Below are positions 43,615 to 55,817 of a DNA stretch of 64,000 bases, in pieces (position 1 is the stretch's first letter; the number at the start of each line of letters is the position of its first letter). A program made the position numbers and the translations under genes. This stretch comes from Rhabditoides inermis (taxonomy: Eukaryota > Nematoda > Chromadorea > Rhabditida > Rhabditidae): contig CAWZYM010000073.1 in NCBI GenBank assembly GCA_963966185.1, positions 62,001 to 126,000 of the forward strand, read 5' to 3'. The notes beneath the pieces are model-generated. The model was not told where the DNA came from, made no database searches, and saw nothing but the letters and a program-made list of their open reading frames with translations.

Positions 43615-43986
43615 AGTCTCCTTTCTCTCCAAGCAATCTCCACTGATCTACAATATTGAACATAGTCCCCTATTCTCTGCACAGAACCCGTGTATGCTCA
43701 CTAGTCACCCCTTATTTGGCCCTCGATTGTCGTGATGTGGATTATCCTGTACGTGTGTTCCAATGTTGTCTCTCCCCCACTGCTATTGAGACCCTCAGGC
43801 GATAAACACTCTCTCTTGTGTCTGCGTGTCTCTGCCCCCTCCCTCTCTGTCTCCTTCTCTGCGCCCTCCTCCCTCTCGCAGGGGGCGGTCGCCCGCGGGG
43901 GGGGGGGGGAAGGGGGAGAGAGAGAGCGTCTCAGTAAGTGGAGTTTACCCAACCGACTCGGCAGCAGTCCGCTCGTGTTCACTACA
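43615..43986. other. Intergenic between the two Kunitz/EB paralogues
   Basis: Only about 370 bases separate the genes. Contains a CTCTGT-rich stretch and a 12-base poly-G run near 43900. No AATAAA was found, and nothing else is recognisable. Confidence 0.5.
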
Positions 43987-45416
43987 ATGTGGACAGCCAT
44001 ACTTCTCCTCCTAGGTGAGTCGATCGATAATCAATCGATACTATCAATCGATATCAGCAGGAGGAGCGTTGGCGGCACTTCCGCCGTGTAGGATCGGCGA
44101 TGACTGTGACAAGTGCCAACTGACTCTTCCTGGAGACAAGTGCGACAAGGAGACCACACAGGAAAGCCTCTACTGTGACCTCGCCACCAAGTAAGTGTTC
44201 CTCCTGTACTTTGTCATCCTACCGTACCCTCTGTTACCGTACCCCCGTTGCAGCAAGACAGACATGCACGAGTCTGCGTTCATTATCTGCTCCCTCACGC
44301 ACAACGTCATTGAGAGGAAGGTGGGCGCTGCTTCTTCTCCTTTTGCTCATTCCAAATCCCTGCTCCTGCTCCTTCTCCAACTCATTCATACAGATCTGCG
44401 GCAAAGGCGAGTACTTCATCGATGGCAAGTGCCGGAATGGGAACGTTCGCTACAAGCGACAGGGCATCGCGGGATCCGGACGCGTCGCCGACTTCTGCTC
44501 ATTCAACACAGACTGCCTCACGGTGAGTGTCTCCCCTCTCTCCTCCTCTCTAACCCTCCTTATCAGGGAATGTTCTGCTCCACCGGAACCTGCACCTGCC
44601 TCAGCAACTTTGTCGCCATCCAGGGATACTGCTATCTGAGTGAGTCAATCGATAATCGATCAATATCAATGGATACGCTGTTCAGAGAAGAACCCTGGAG
44701 AGTCTGGGTGTCAGTACGCGGAGCAGTGCTCGGCAGTGTGGCCCGAGTCTCGCTGCGAGAAGTCGAGGTGCGAGTGCCCCGAAGACGTGAACGGCATTCC
44801 ATACGTCCAGTCCCGAACCAGGTAACCACAAGTCCTCCTCTCTTGTCTATGACGTCATCGGTGGCTTTGCAGGGACGGAGTGGTGTGCATTCTTCACTCT
44901 GGCGAGGACGCCGATCCCGTGCCCAAGTGTCCCCTCCCAGAGTACGACGACGATCTACTCACCATGCCTGTCTCTCAACTGAGGTGTGTGACTGATCAAC
45001 TGATTTGTCAATCAACACATCTTATCTTCTAATTTCAGGAACCCCTCGATGACCGATCCGGATGATGCCGAGATTGCCCTGGGAGACCACATCAACCCTC
45101 TCCAGTTCTGCTCCTCTGGCAACTCGGACTACACCACCTTCGTCGCGAACGGAGGAGGCGCCTGTGTTTACGGACAGGTCCGTCTTTCTCTCTCCCTCCC
45201 TTCCTCCCTTTCTCTCTCTCTCTCTTTCTTTCTCTTTCTTTAACCCTCCCTCTCTCCAGGAGCCGTTCGAGCAGGGCAACGGCATCTACATCGCAGACAT
45301 CTTCGACTGCGTCACCTCCACGTCTGCCCTGTCTAATGTGAAGACTGCTATGGAGGGAGTGTACGACATACATCCGGAGGCAGACGGAATATGCTGTCCT
45401 AACAGAGGTGAGGGAA

Positions 45417-45482
<66 letters not shown>

Positions 45483-45795
45483 ATACCATCCAACCCGCAT
45501 CTTGCAGCTTTCACGTGTATCCAACCGAAGAGGGAAGCGGACGCTGGCAGCGCCGCGCCGGCCGGAGTCAGGCCTCGCTGGTGGTGAGTAGGGGAGAGAC
45601 AGAGAGACAGAGAGAGAGGGGGGGGGAGAGAGGGGGACAGAGGGAGATACCTGCTTCAGGTACAACGCCGTGACCGGCACGTGCGAGCAGTTCATGTGGG
45701 ATCCGTGGGATGAGAGCGAGATCCAGTCTCCCAACAACTTCAAGACGCGCGAGCACTGCGAGAGCTACTGCAGAGACAGTCAGTCTCTCTCTCTC

Positions 45796-45831
<36 letters not shown>

Positions 45832-46117
45832 TCTCTCTCCCTCTCTCTCCCTCTCTCTCTCTCTCTCTCATTCTTTCTCTCTCCCTCTCTCTCTCATCTC
45901 CCTCTCTCTCTCCCTCTCTCTCTCTCTCCCTCTCTCTCCCTCTCTCTCTCTCTCATTCTCTCTCTCCCTCTCTCTCTCATCTCCCTCTCTCTCTCCCTCT
46001 CTCTCTCTCTCTCTCCCTCTCTCCCTCTCTCTCTCCCTCTCTCTCCCTCTCTCTCTCTCTCTCATTCTCTCTCTCTCCCTCTCTCTCTCATCTCCCTCTC
46101 TCTCTCCCTCTCTCTCA

Positions 46118-46162
<45 letters not shown>

Positions 46163-46824
46163 CTCTCTCTCTCCCTCTCTCTCTCTCTCCCTCTCTCTCT
46201 CTCTCTCTCCCTCTCTCTCTCTCATCTCCTCTCTTCCAGCCTGCAAGCGTGGCTCTCCCCAGTACCTCACTGGCCAGACCCAGAACGAGGACGAACCCGT
46301 CAACAACTGCCAGGTAGTCGATCGTATCGATGTCTGAATGTTGTCTTATCGCCGCTTCCAGACCGCTTCTTCGTGCACGTCCAACTTCGAGTGTACGACG
46401 GTCGGTTCTATGCAGCTGTGTTGTCCGACAGTGGCCTCTATCTGCTCGAGTGCGGGAGGCAGGCCCGTCGACCTCCTCCGATCTACCAGCTACGACGCCG
46501 GGTTCAGGTAGGTCATCCGACGAGAGCCGGCGTGGTTACCAGTGAGTGTTGAGCATCAAGAGGAGCTTCGGAGTGGCGTACGCTACGTCGTCTCGCTACT
46601 ACTACGACGCGGAACAGGGACGCTGTATCGCGTTCACATACAACGGAGCGCTCGGAAACTACAACAACTTCAAGTCGTCGGCAGACTGCGAACTGTTCTG
46701 TGCCAAGCTGCAGTGCAGCTACGGAACGCCGCTCAAGGTGCGCGCCCCCTCTCTCTTCCTCTCTTCCTCTCTCCCTCTTTCTTCCTCTCTCGCTCTCTCT
46801 CTCATCTCTCCCTCTCTCTCTCTC

Positions 46825-46859
<35 letters not shown>

Positions 46860-48260
46860 CCTCCCTCTCTAGATCGGAGCTGCCAACCAGCGCTGTTCCA
46901 CCAACGCCGACTGTCCATCGACTCACGAGTGTCAGAGTGACCACAACGTCTGCTGTCCCAGGCCCCGTGAGTCGATACGCCACTTATTACGTCTGCGTCA
47001 TTTGGTCTTACGTCTACGTCACATTTGCAGAGTCGATCTGCTCTCAGCCGCTGCGTCTCGGTGACTGCAAGCAGTCCGTGCGCCGCTACTGGTGAGTGAA
47101 TGGTTCTAGAACATTCGAGAAGACCGTTCGATTAATGTGGTTTATACGATGTCGTCTGCAGGTACAACGCTATCACTCGCGCCTGTGAGATCTTCGACTA
47201 CACTGGGTGCCAGGGCAACGACAACAACTTCGAGACGCTTCTCGAGTGCCAGAACACGTGCGAGAACATCATCCGTGAGTCATGGATCGATATCGATCGA
47301 TACGGGGCGAGCGCCCTCGGGGCATAATCATAGCTAGCTAGCGCAAACAGTGTCGGTGCCAGCCGGCGGATCTCGAGAGGGTCGAGGGAGGAGAGTAATC
47401 TCTCGCGCATCCACTCACAGACTTGTAATCTGCTCTACAAACACGGCTGTGACGTCGGATCGGGCAGTGGGAGGAGACGAGATGAGAAGAAAACAAAAGT
47501 CGCCTCTCACGCGGCTCTCACTCCTATTTGAGATGCTCTTAGCGTCGTCTCGCGCGCCTCGCGCAAACGTGAGGCGGCAAAAACAATGCGGCGAGGGTTC
47601 GCTTGCCCTGAGGGAGTGGTCCGCTCTCTCAAAAGGAGTGGCCAGGGGACCACTTACGCCGCATATTTGCGAGCGGGACCATTCACGCACCGAGAGACAC
47701 TCTATTGCGCCATTCATTACCGGCAAAGAGCAAATAGGAATATCGCACAGTAGAAAGTCTATGAGTCACAGAGGGATCTCGCGTGAAAGGAACGGAATGT
47801 GAAATCAATAATCGATATATCGATTGATTTCAGCGGAGCCGCAGTGTCCTCAGGGAGACGCGTACAAGGACTACCAGGGCAACTACTATGTGTGCTCCAA
47901 CTCTGGCACCGGAAACGTATGCCCCGTCAACTATGAGTGCTACTTCGACGGATACGTATGGGGATGCTGTCCCACCAAGGGTGAGAGAGAGGGAGAGAGG
48001 GAGATAATGACGTCATTTATCTTCAGCTTACACTTGCACCCTGTCTCCGCACAAGGGAGTCACTTGTGGATCCGGATCCTCCTACCGATACTACTACAAC
48101 TCCCAGACCCAGGTGAGTCATCAATAGTCGATCGATAAATCAATAATCCATTCTGTCAGGAGTGCGAGTCCTATCAGTACAACGGATGCGACGGAAACAG
48201 CAACAACTTCGCCACGCGCGAGGATTGCGAAGGATACTGCGGTGTTGGAGGTGAGAATCA

Positions 48261-48313
<53 letters not shown>

Positions 48314-49250
48314 CTCAACAATGACAAGGACATGCTCCTATAATGTGCAGGTTGTCCGAACGGCGGCACTCCCGAGAGGAACGAGTTCGGTCAGTTGATG
48401 GTGTGCTCTTCGACCACCGTCTGTCCGACCACGCACGAATGTACCTCTGTGTCCTCCGGATCCTCGGTCGTCAACCGATGCTGCCCCACCCGCGCCCACA
48501 TCTGCTCCCTCCCGCCCCAGCAGGTACTGTACCTACGATGTAACGTTCCCTACCCGTACAAACAATTCTTCCATTCTTCTACAGTTTACAGTACTCTTAC
48601 CGTATCTTTCAGGGTTCTTCTTGCTCTTCCTCGGCCGCCGCTCGCTTCTACTTCAACATCGTCACCAAGGAGTGCACGCAGTTCACCTACAACGGTAAGT
48701 GACGTCATAGTGACGTCATCATCTAACCGTGACGTCACAGGCTGCTCTGGCAACCTGAACAACTTCGCGACGATGGAGCAGTGCAACAACTTCTGTCTGT
48801 CTGCGGCCTGTACTCCGGGAGACGTCGCCTACGTCAACCCCAACACTAACCTGCCCTACGAGTGCAATGCGGTCAGTTCGAATGGACGCCGATGATGTGC
48901 AGGCAGTCATCCCGATCCAATCCAGGCGCTGTCCAACTCGTGTCCCACCAATTTCGCCTGCACCTACGATCAGCTCAGCAGCAACAGCGTCTGCTGCGGA
49001 GCCACCCATATGGGTGAGTGCAGTATCCTCGTTTACAACAGACCCATAGCTACAGTAGTCTTACCGTACTCGTTGCAGACGTGTGTCCCGAGGGCGAGAA
49101 GGCGTACGTGAACGCAGTGGACATGAGCGTCAAGGAGTGTCTGATCAACGTGGACGGAAGCTGCCCCAGCAACTACCTCTGCCGATTCCACGCAATGAAG
49201 AACCGTTACTACTGCTGCGCCTCTGTCAGCGGAGGTGCGCGGAGAGCGAG

Positions 49251-49303
<53 letters not shown>

Positions 49304-50102
49304 GCGTCCAACCTGCTTGCCTTTCAGAGCTGTGTCCCGCCGGCAAGTCCCTGTACAAGGAGCCTTCTTCCAAGTCTCCCATCCGTTGCACCATCTCCTC
49401 CAACTCGAACCAGTGCCCCACTGGATACACGTGCCAGTCTGACGTGCCCGGCGCATTCCAGGGCTACTGCTGCTCCGCCTCCTACCTCTGCCCCAACAAG
49501 GTACCGTACACCCTAGCCCTACTCTCCCTTACCGTACCCGTTTCAGGCCGAGTTCTACCTGGAGGAGAGCTCTCAGATGCCTCGTTCGTGCACTGTGGGC
49601 GCGTTCATCACGTGTCCCACTGGGTACACGTGTCAGAGCACGGCAGCCGAGTTCACCACCGGCTACTGCTGCAAGGGCGAAGTGGCATCCGTGTCGGACG
49701 GCTGCCCCCCGGGAGAGTACGTATACATGAAGGACAACCAGATCGCCAACTGCGACCCGTTCAACCCGCCCAACGCGCCGTGTCCCAACGGATACTCGTG
49801 CCAGTGGTCCCTCGGCAACCAGCGATACCAGTGCTGCGGAGCCACGCCCATCTCCACGCCCAAGGTACACTCTATCTCCCTTTTCCTTTTCCTCATAGTA
49901 CTCTTTTATGACGTCATCCTTGCAGGCGATCGCCGCCCTTGGATGTCCGAACAACCAGGTGGCGTTCAAGGACCCGTCCACCTCTGCTCCCCGCATCTGC
50001 ACCGCCGCCTCACAGAACTGTCCCACCGGATACTTCTGCCAGTTCAGCTCCAGCAACAACCAGTTCCAGTGCTGCGGAATGAGCGGAGGTACGCGAGGGA
50101 GA

Positions 50103-50148
<46 letters not shown>

Positions 50149-51510
50149 GTCCCTCCTTCCAGGTTGCCCCAACGACTCTGTCGCCTTTATCGGTCTGTCG
50201 GGAGAGGCGCAGTCTTGTGTGATTGGTCAGTCGACGTGTCCCTCCGGCTACTCCTGCCAGCGCTCAGTCACCGGAAGTCAGCTCTGCTGCACCACCAACG
50301 AGCCCAGTCAGTACCCCCTAGGACGTCACACCTCTTCATGCCTTGCTTTCAGCGTGCGCCGACGGGCAAGTGATGGTGAACGGGGAGTGTCTGGACAAGG
50401 TGTCCCTGGGAGAGAAGTGCAGTGACGCGTCGCAGTGTCCCGACTCGACCGCGTGCAATGGGGTGTGCGAGTGCCCGAGTGGCCAGCGCGCCGTCGCCGG
50501 GGCCTGTGTGGAGGCGTGCGGAGACGACCAGGTGCGTGTCTCCCCTTGCCACTCCCCTCACTCTCTCGTTGCAGGTCGAGGTGAAGGGCGCGTGTCTGCC
50601 CCGCGTGCTCATCAACGACGCGTGCGAGGCCGAGGAGCAGTGTCAGGGTGGCGCCGGCTGCGAGGACGGCTACTGCGTCTGCCCCGAGGGAGAGGAGCCA
50701 GTCGACGACGTGTGCATCAAGAAGAAGTCGCGCCCCATGGTCACCACCTGCCCCATCCCCGGACAGTCGCCCTACATCGAGAGGTCCACCAAGAGCGTGC
50801 GTTTCTGCTCCTCCTCCCGCAACACGTGCCCCCGCGGATACTCGTGCCAGTTCAGTGAGACCGCCCAGCAGAACATCTGCTGTGGAGGAGGCGCCGCCCC
50901 CAAAAACACTGGAGGACGCTTCTCCTCCAAGGCCACCAAGGAGAAGAAGATGAAGAAGGTGGAGGTGGTGGAGGAGGAGGAGACGGAGGTGGTCGAGGTG
51001 TGCGACCGCGGAACCGCCTACCTGGTCAACGGAGCGCCCAAGCAGTGCGCCTCTACCGCCTGCCCCGCCGGATACAAGTGCTCCTTCTCCAAGAAGAACA
51101 AGAACTACTTCTGCTGCTCCACCGGATCGGCTAAGACGTCTTCGTCCTCGTCTTCGGAGGGAGCGGAGGGATGCCCGTCCGGAAAGGCCCTTCTCTTCCC
51201 CTCTACCGGAACCCCCGTGCAGTGTGCCCGCAGCGGAGGCAACTCGTGCCCGTCCGGCTACAAGTGTCTCAAGAGCACCAAGACCCAGCAGTACCAGTGC
51301 TGCTCCGCCGAAGGAGAATCCCCACGTCCCAAGAAGAAGGAGTCTTCGAGCCCGTGCCCAGGAGGACAGGTGCAGGTGCTGCGTATCGTCGGAGAGCGCA
51401 TCGTCAAGAAGTGCGAGGACAGCTGCCCGCCCCATCAGAAGGCCGTCCGCGGAGTGTGCCGCGACCTTCACCTCGCCGACGACCCCGTCCAGGCCAACGA
51501 GTTCCAGTAG
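43987..51510 (+). CDS. Large secreted multi-domain protein: EB-type, Kunitz and cysteine-rich (lustrin-like) repeats, copy 2
   Basis: Tandem paralogue of the preceding gene with the same domain order. The ATG at 43987 plus the next exon give a signal peptide ([18 protein letters not shown]). Then come the Cys-rich N-domain, a basic site (RYKR), an EB-like block ([20 protein letters not shown]), five Kunitz-like units (the first degenerate; then [52 protein letters not shown]), and a long run of CPxGYxC...CC repeats. Near the C-terminus two EB modules ([26 protein letters not shown]) precede a large single exon with a charged [19 protein letters not shown] linker and three further repeats. It ends VQANEFQ at 51508-51510. 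Codons in the last exons are strongly C-ending. Likely a cuticle or extracellular matrix component. No TM segment. Confidence 0.87.
45420..45482. repeat. (GA)n microsatellite
   Basis: Pure GA run in the intron after GICCPNR. Confidence 0.95.
45781..46236. repeat. Long (CT)n-based array, about 450 bp
   Basis: CT dinucleotides with CCCTCTCT and CATCTCC interruptions that themselves recur in larger blocks (for example around 45885-45990 and 45985-46090). It fills the intron after CESYCRD, the same intron that carries a CT tract in copy 1. Confidence 0.95.
46745..46871. repeat. (CT)n microsatellite
   Basis: Pyrimidine tract in the intron after CSYGTPLK. Confidence 0.9.
47281..47832. other. Long intron in the second Kunitz/EB gene
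   Basis: About 550 bases between CENII and the next exon (EPQCPQGD). It has no microsatellite, and is rich in CGCG and CTCTC. An ORF on either strand here shows no domain. It could hold an internal regulatory element. Confidence 0.4.
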
Positions 51511-51709
51511 AACTAACAACCACCACATCAGTATAACTGTAGATGCTATGCATCACTAATAATTAATAATAATGCCGAGGCGAGCGCCAGTCGGTCGTGA
51601 GCAATTCATCTCTAAGCACGTGTCTTTCCCCAGCATCGTTAAATCAGTTCATTGCGTGTTAATCATAATAAGTGTTAAGACTGTATTGCGATAAAACATT
51701 TAAGACTTT

Positions 51710-52688
51710 TTACTGGTGGTACTTATTTGAAGTAGCTTCATGAATCTTCTTTGTGAAATCAGACATCATATCATCCGGAAGAAGGAGGGTCGTCTCTTGG
51801 AACACATCCGAATGCGACGTCACCTCGAACCCAAGCCCCCTGAACATTGCCAGACTGCTCTCGTTGTCATCACCTTCAAGACAACATTGACGCAAAACAA
51901 CCTTGTAGGGATTTAATATCAAACTCACCAATTTTCACACAGAAAGACTTGATTCCGAGATTGTTGATTGCATAAGACATGATCAACGACACAGCTTCTT
52001 TTCCAACACCCCGCCTGCGCGCACTTGACTCAGCAATCATCACTTCAACTTCAGCCGACTTTTCATCCGTATCGATGAACAGATTGACATCACCAACCAT
52101 GGCATCAACCTGTAACATTGTCACATAATATATCGTCGTAAGTAATCGTTAAATTACAGTAAATAAATTTACAGGGATCATCATCAGCACACGATCCACC
52201 CAAATTAAATGACGTTCATTCTGATATCAGAACGACATTGTAATTACGGGTAGATCGGGAACGACGAAAGACTAGACAATACTCATCTCGATGCACCCGC
52301 AGAACAACGTTCCTTCGCTACACAAGGAGCGTTTGTTATTACGGGTAGACCGCGATAAGGAATTTACCAGGGACAGGAAAAGAAACGAAGTAACGAACAA
52401 ATTATACAAACCTCGTCAGACTGATTGTACAGCTCCTTGAGAAGGATGATAAACGTGCACTTGTCCGAATCTTCACGCCAACTTTTCTGCATGGCATATT
52501 CTTCATCGAGAGACAAACGCTCTGAAGCAGTCAACCTACAGAAAAAATATGCATCCTTCTTTTGAAAAAAATCACCTGAGAATCTCCTCGTCACCCATCC
52601 AGTCGTGATACTTTGGAACATGCTTCGCCTCATACGGAACGAGTACGGACACGTTTCCGATTATCTTCACATTTTCGTTCTCGCGCAT
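51710..52688 (-). CDS. NAT9: N-acetyltransferase 9 (NAT9), GNAT family
   Basis: GNAT acetyltransferase of the NAT9 type. Exon 1 starts MRENENVKIIGNVSVLVPY and continues HVPKYHDWMGDEEILRLTAS, EEYAMQKSWREDSDKCTFI. After an intron of about 280 bp come MVGDVNLFIDTDEKSAEVEV and the acetyl-CoA loop MIAESSARRRGVGKEAV (R-x-x-G-x-G), then SYAINNLGIKSFCVKIG. The last exon gives NESSLAMFRGLGFEV and FQETTLLLPDD, ending NKYHQ with TAA at 51710-51712. Length is about 200 aa, as in animals. The substrate is not settled in the family. A CTTTTTAG acceptor lies about 18 bases before the ATG. Confidence 0.95.
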
Positions 52689-53214
52689 AGCGCTAAACTG
52701 TGCTAAAAAGAAATTTTTAGGATAATTCGAAAATAATAATTTACTAAAGCAAGTGATGATCTACTTACGAGAACGAGAATAACATACGCATTGAAATAGT
52801 TGAGCAAACAAAAATTAGGAATATGCAAACAACAAACACGCTAGCACACTACACAACAATTTATGCAAAATTTAGAAAATAAAGACGCTACCGTGCACAT
52901 TTTAAACGCCTAGTGTGCACACGTTTCTCGCGCCATATTTGTCAACTGGAAGTGTACAAATTAATTCAATTATAGTCGAAATTAATCTTTTTCATAATGA
53001 AAAAATACATTGTTTAACAAATCACAATATAAATGATATATTTATCTAGGATAGAACGTGAATTCACAATATAAATGGGTTTTCAATATTTTTTAAGATA
53101 AAAGTAAACAGTGAAACAAGAAATCTGCATAAAGTACACTTATCCCGACCAAAACACGTTGGATCTGATCGGAAGTGAGTAGATGACAAATCAAACAATA
53201 CTCCCACTTTCAGA
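52689..53214. other. Divergent upstream region between NAT9 and the dipeptidase gene
   Basis: AT-rich 526 bases between head-to-head genes. It ends in ACTTTCAG one base before the dipeptidase ATG, a probable trans-splice or leader-intron acceptor. Confidence 0.55.
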
Positions 53215-54047
53215 ATGTTATTTCACAGATGCGATCATTTCTCTCCTGTTATGGGCCAGGGCCAGTCGCTTCCGGTAGCGGCGCCGGAACTCGCGTTCGC
53301 AGTGGCCGGGCGGGGCGCGCGCGCGAAGAGGAGCCCGGACGATATGGCAGACGTGTACACATACCTGGAAGACAACAAGGACCTGTACATCCGCCGGCTC
53401 GCGTGTGCCGTCTCCATTGAGAGCGTCTCCGGCGATCCCACCAAGAGGGCAGAGTGCGACCGCATGGTTCTGTGGATGCAGAAGGTACGGCACATTTTCT
53501 TGTAATAGGGTTATGATACCTGCAGTACCTGGACTCTCTCGGCGTGTCGACTAACCTCAAAAACCTCTCCTATCCGGTCGGAACCACTCCGCAAAAGGAC
53601 AAAGACGGAAACACAGTGCTTCTGCCAAAGGCGCTATTCGGACAGCTGGGTTCTGATGCGTCGAAGAAGACTGTGCTGGTGTATGGTCACTTGGATGTGA
53701 TGCCGGCTAAGCTCTCTGACGGATGGAACTTTGATCCTTTCCAGCTGCATCACGACCAAAAGAACGGAGTGCTCTACGGCAGGGGTACTGTACATTCAAA
53801 TGTGATACTGTAGGTATACTGTGTTTGCAGGCGCGACCGATGACAAGGGTCCCGTGATGTCGTGGATCAATGCCATCGAGGCTCTTCAGAAAAACAACAT
53901 CGACATTCCCGTTAACATCAAGGTATGTTGATTATTAGGAATATTGAACTATACTTACTGCACTTGCAGTTCTGCTTCGAGTGTATGGAGGAAAGTGGAT
54001 CGATTGGTCTGGCGGATCTGCTGCGCACCGAGAAAGAGTTCATGCAG

Positions 54048-54085
<38 letters not shown>

Positions 54086-54396
54086 GAGGAGAGAAAGAGA
54101 GGAAATATAGGGTTAGAGAGGAAAATAGAGAGAAAGAGAGAAAGAGAGAGAGAGAGAGAGAGGAAGAGAGAGGAAGAGAGGGAGAGAGAGAATATACCAC
54201 CTAGAACATCGACTTCACTGTCATCTCCGACAACTACTGGCTCGGCACCTCCAAACCTTGCCTCACATTTGGTCTGCGGTAGGTCTTTCTGATTGGTCCA
54301 TATTCACTCCCTTCTAGTGGTCTCTGTTACTTCGACATTGAAGTATCGGGTCCTAACAGCGATCTGCACTCGGGAGTCCACGGCGGAGTCGTGTGA

Positions 54397-54436
<40 letters not shown>

Positions 54437-55180
54437 TCTCCGTACTGCCGGCTCAGTCGCGAGCCGATGTTCGATCTGGTGCACATCCTGAACCAACTGG
54501 CTGACATTTATACTGGAGACATTCGCATCCCGGGTCTGTCGGAGCTCCGTCGCCCTCCCACACAGGCGGATAGGGACAGGATCGACAAGGTCCAATTCGA
54601 TGTCGACAAGTACAAGTGAGTAAGAGGGGGCAGATCAGGTCAGCTCTATACCCCCTCTCACTCCCGCTTTCAGGTCACAGATTGGAGGTGCCTTCTATAC
54701 GGAGTCGAAAACGGAGATTCTCGAGCGCCGTTGGTCGAAACCTTCTCTCTCTATTCACGGCATACACGGAGCGTTCAGCGAGAGCGGCACCAAGACGGTC
54801 CGCCTATCTCTCTCCCCCTCTCTCCCCCTCTTTCTCTCTCTCGCTCTCTCTCTCTCTCACTCTCTCTCTCACTCTCACTCACTCACTCACTAGCCCTCTC
54901 TTTCTCCAGGTGATTCCCGCCCGCGTGGTCGGCAAGTTCAGTATCCGCATCGTTCCTGACATGCAGCCAGAAAGGGTGAATCAGCTGGTGCTGGCTCATC
55001 TCGAGAATATCAAGAAGGAGCTCGCATCGCAGAACAACATCACGTGAGTATTGCATAAATGTGTGTGTTCGATGTGTATGTAGTTTCACCCCTCGCTCGT
55101 CCGGTCCGTACTGGCTGGGTGATCCAGACGATGAGCTATTCAAGGCGGGAGCGCGGGCCACCGAGAAAGGTGAGAGATGA

Positions 55181-55230
<50 letters not shown>

Positions 55231-55459
55231 AGAGAGATGGAGAGAGAGAGCGAAGAGAGAGAGTGAGGGGGGAGAGATGGAGATGGAGATGGAGATGGAG
55301 ATGGAGATGGAGAGAGAGAGAGAGAGCGAGAGAGCGCGAACGAAAGAGAGAGAGAGCGAGAGAGAGAAGGAGAGAGCGAGAGAGATAGGGGAGAGAGAGA
55401 GGGAACGAGAGAGAGAAAGAGGGCGAGCGAGTGTGTGTGAGAGAGAGAGAGGGAGAGAA

Positions 55460-55522
<63 letters not shown>

Positions 55523-55817
55523 GAGAGAGAGCCCTTTTGCAGTGTTCGGCCAGCAGCCCGATTATACTCGCGAAGGAGGCAGCATCCCTGTCACCAATGT
55601 TTTCCAGGCACGTTTTGCATATAGACAAAAGTAAAAGTCTTTTGTCGTCCATTTGATACGTATGCTTTTCTAGGATGTGACGGGGAAGCCGGTGATGCTG
55701 CTGCCTATCGGTCGAGGGGACGACATGGCTCATTCTACGAACGAGAAGATCGACGTCGACAACTACATGAAGGGAGCGCGTCTTCTCGCCACGCTCCTCC
55801 TTGAGCTGGCCGCTTAG
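53215..55817 (+). CDS. pes-9 (CNDP2): Cytosolic non-specific dipeptidase (CNDP2/PES-9, M20 metallopeptidase)
   Basis: Di-zinc dipeptidase. Metal ligands and catalytic residues are all present: [11 protein letters not shown] (His and Asp), [12 protein letters not shown] (bridging Asp), [12 protein letters not shown] (catalytic Glu and ligand Glu), and [19 protein letters not shown] near the end (His). The dimerisation lid includes [14 protein letters not shown] and [24 protein letters not shown] is the C-terminal substrate loop. The stop is at 55815-55817. The first Met (53215) gives a 43-residue basic, Ala/Gly-rich extension before [13 protein letters not shown], the usual N-terminus of the family at 53344; either could be used. 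(GA)n and (CT)n tracts fill several introns. No polyadenylation signal of the exact AATAAA form is visible; ACATAAAG follows the stop by about 42 bases. Confidence 0.96.
54048..54192. repeat. (GA)n-rich tract in a dipeptidase intron
   Basis: GA, GAAA and GAGG units between [10 protein letters not shown] and [11 protein letters not shown]. Confidence 0.92.
55180..55535. repeat. Compound purine array (GA)n, (GGAGAT)n, (GAAA)n in a dipeptidase intron
   Basis: About 355 bases, including a short perfect GGAGAT hexamer run at 55275-55312. Confidence 0.95.

Noticed and set aside
45670..46552. Long Ser-Leu repeat frames
   Set aside because: Translation of the (CT)n intron array; the true exons end at CESYCRD and resume at CKRGSPQYL.
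50326..51528. 400-codon minus-strand open frame opposite the last exons of copy 2
   Set aside because: Shadow of a strongly C-ending coding strand; its Leu/Gly-rich product has no domain, and the plus frame has the cysteine-repeat pattern and correct splice sites.
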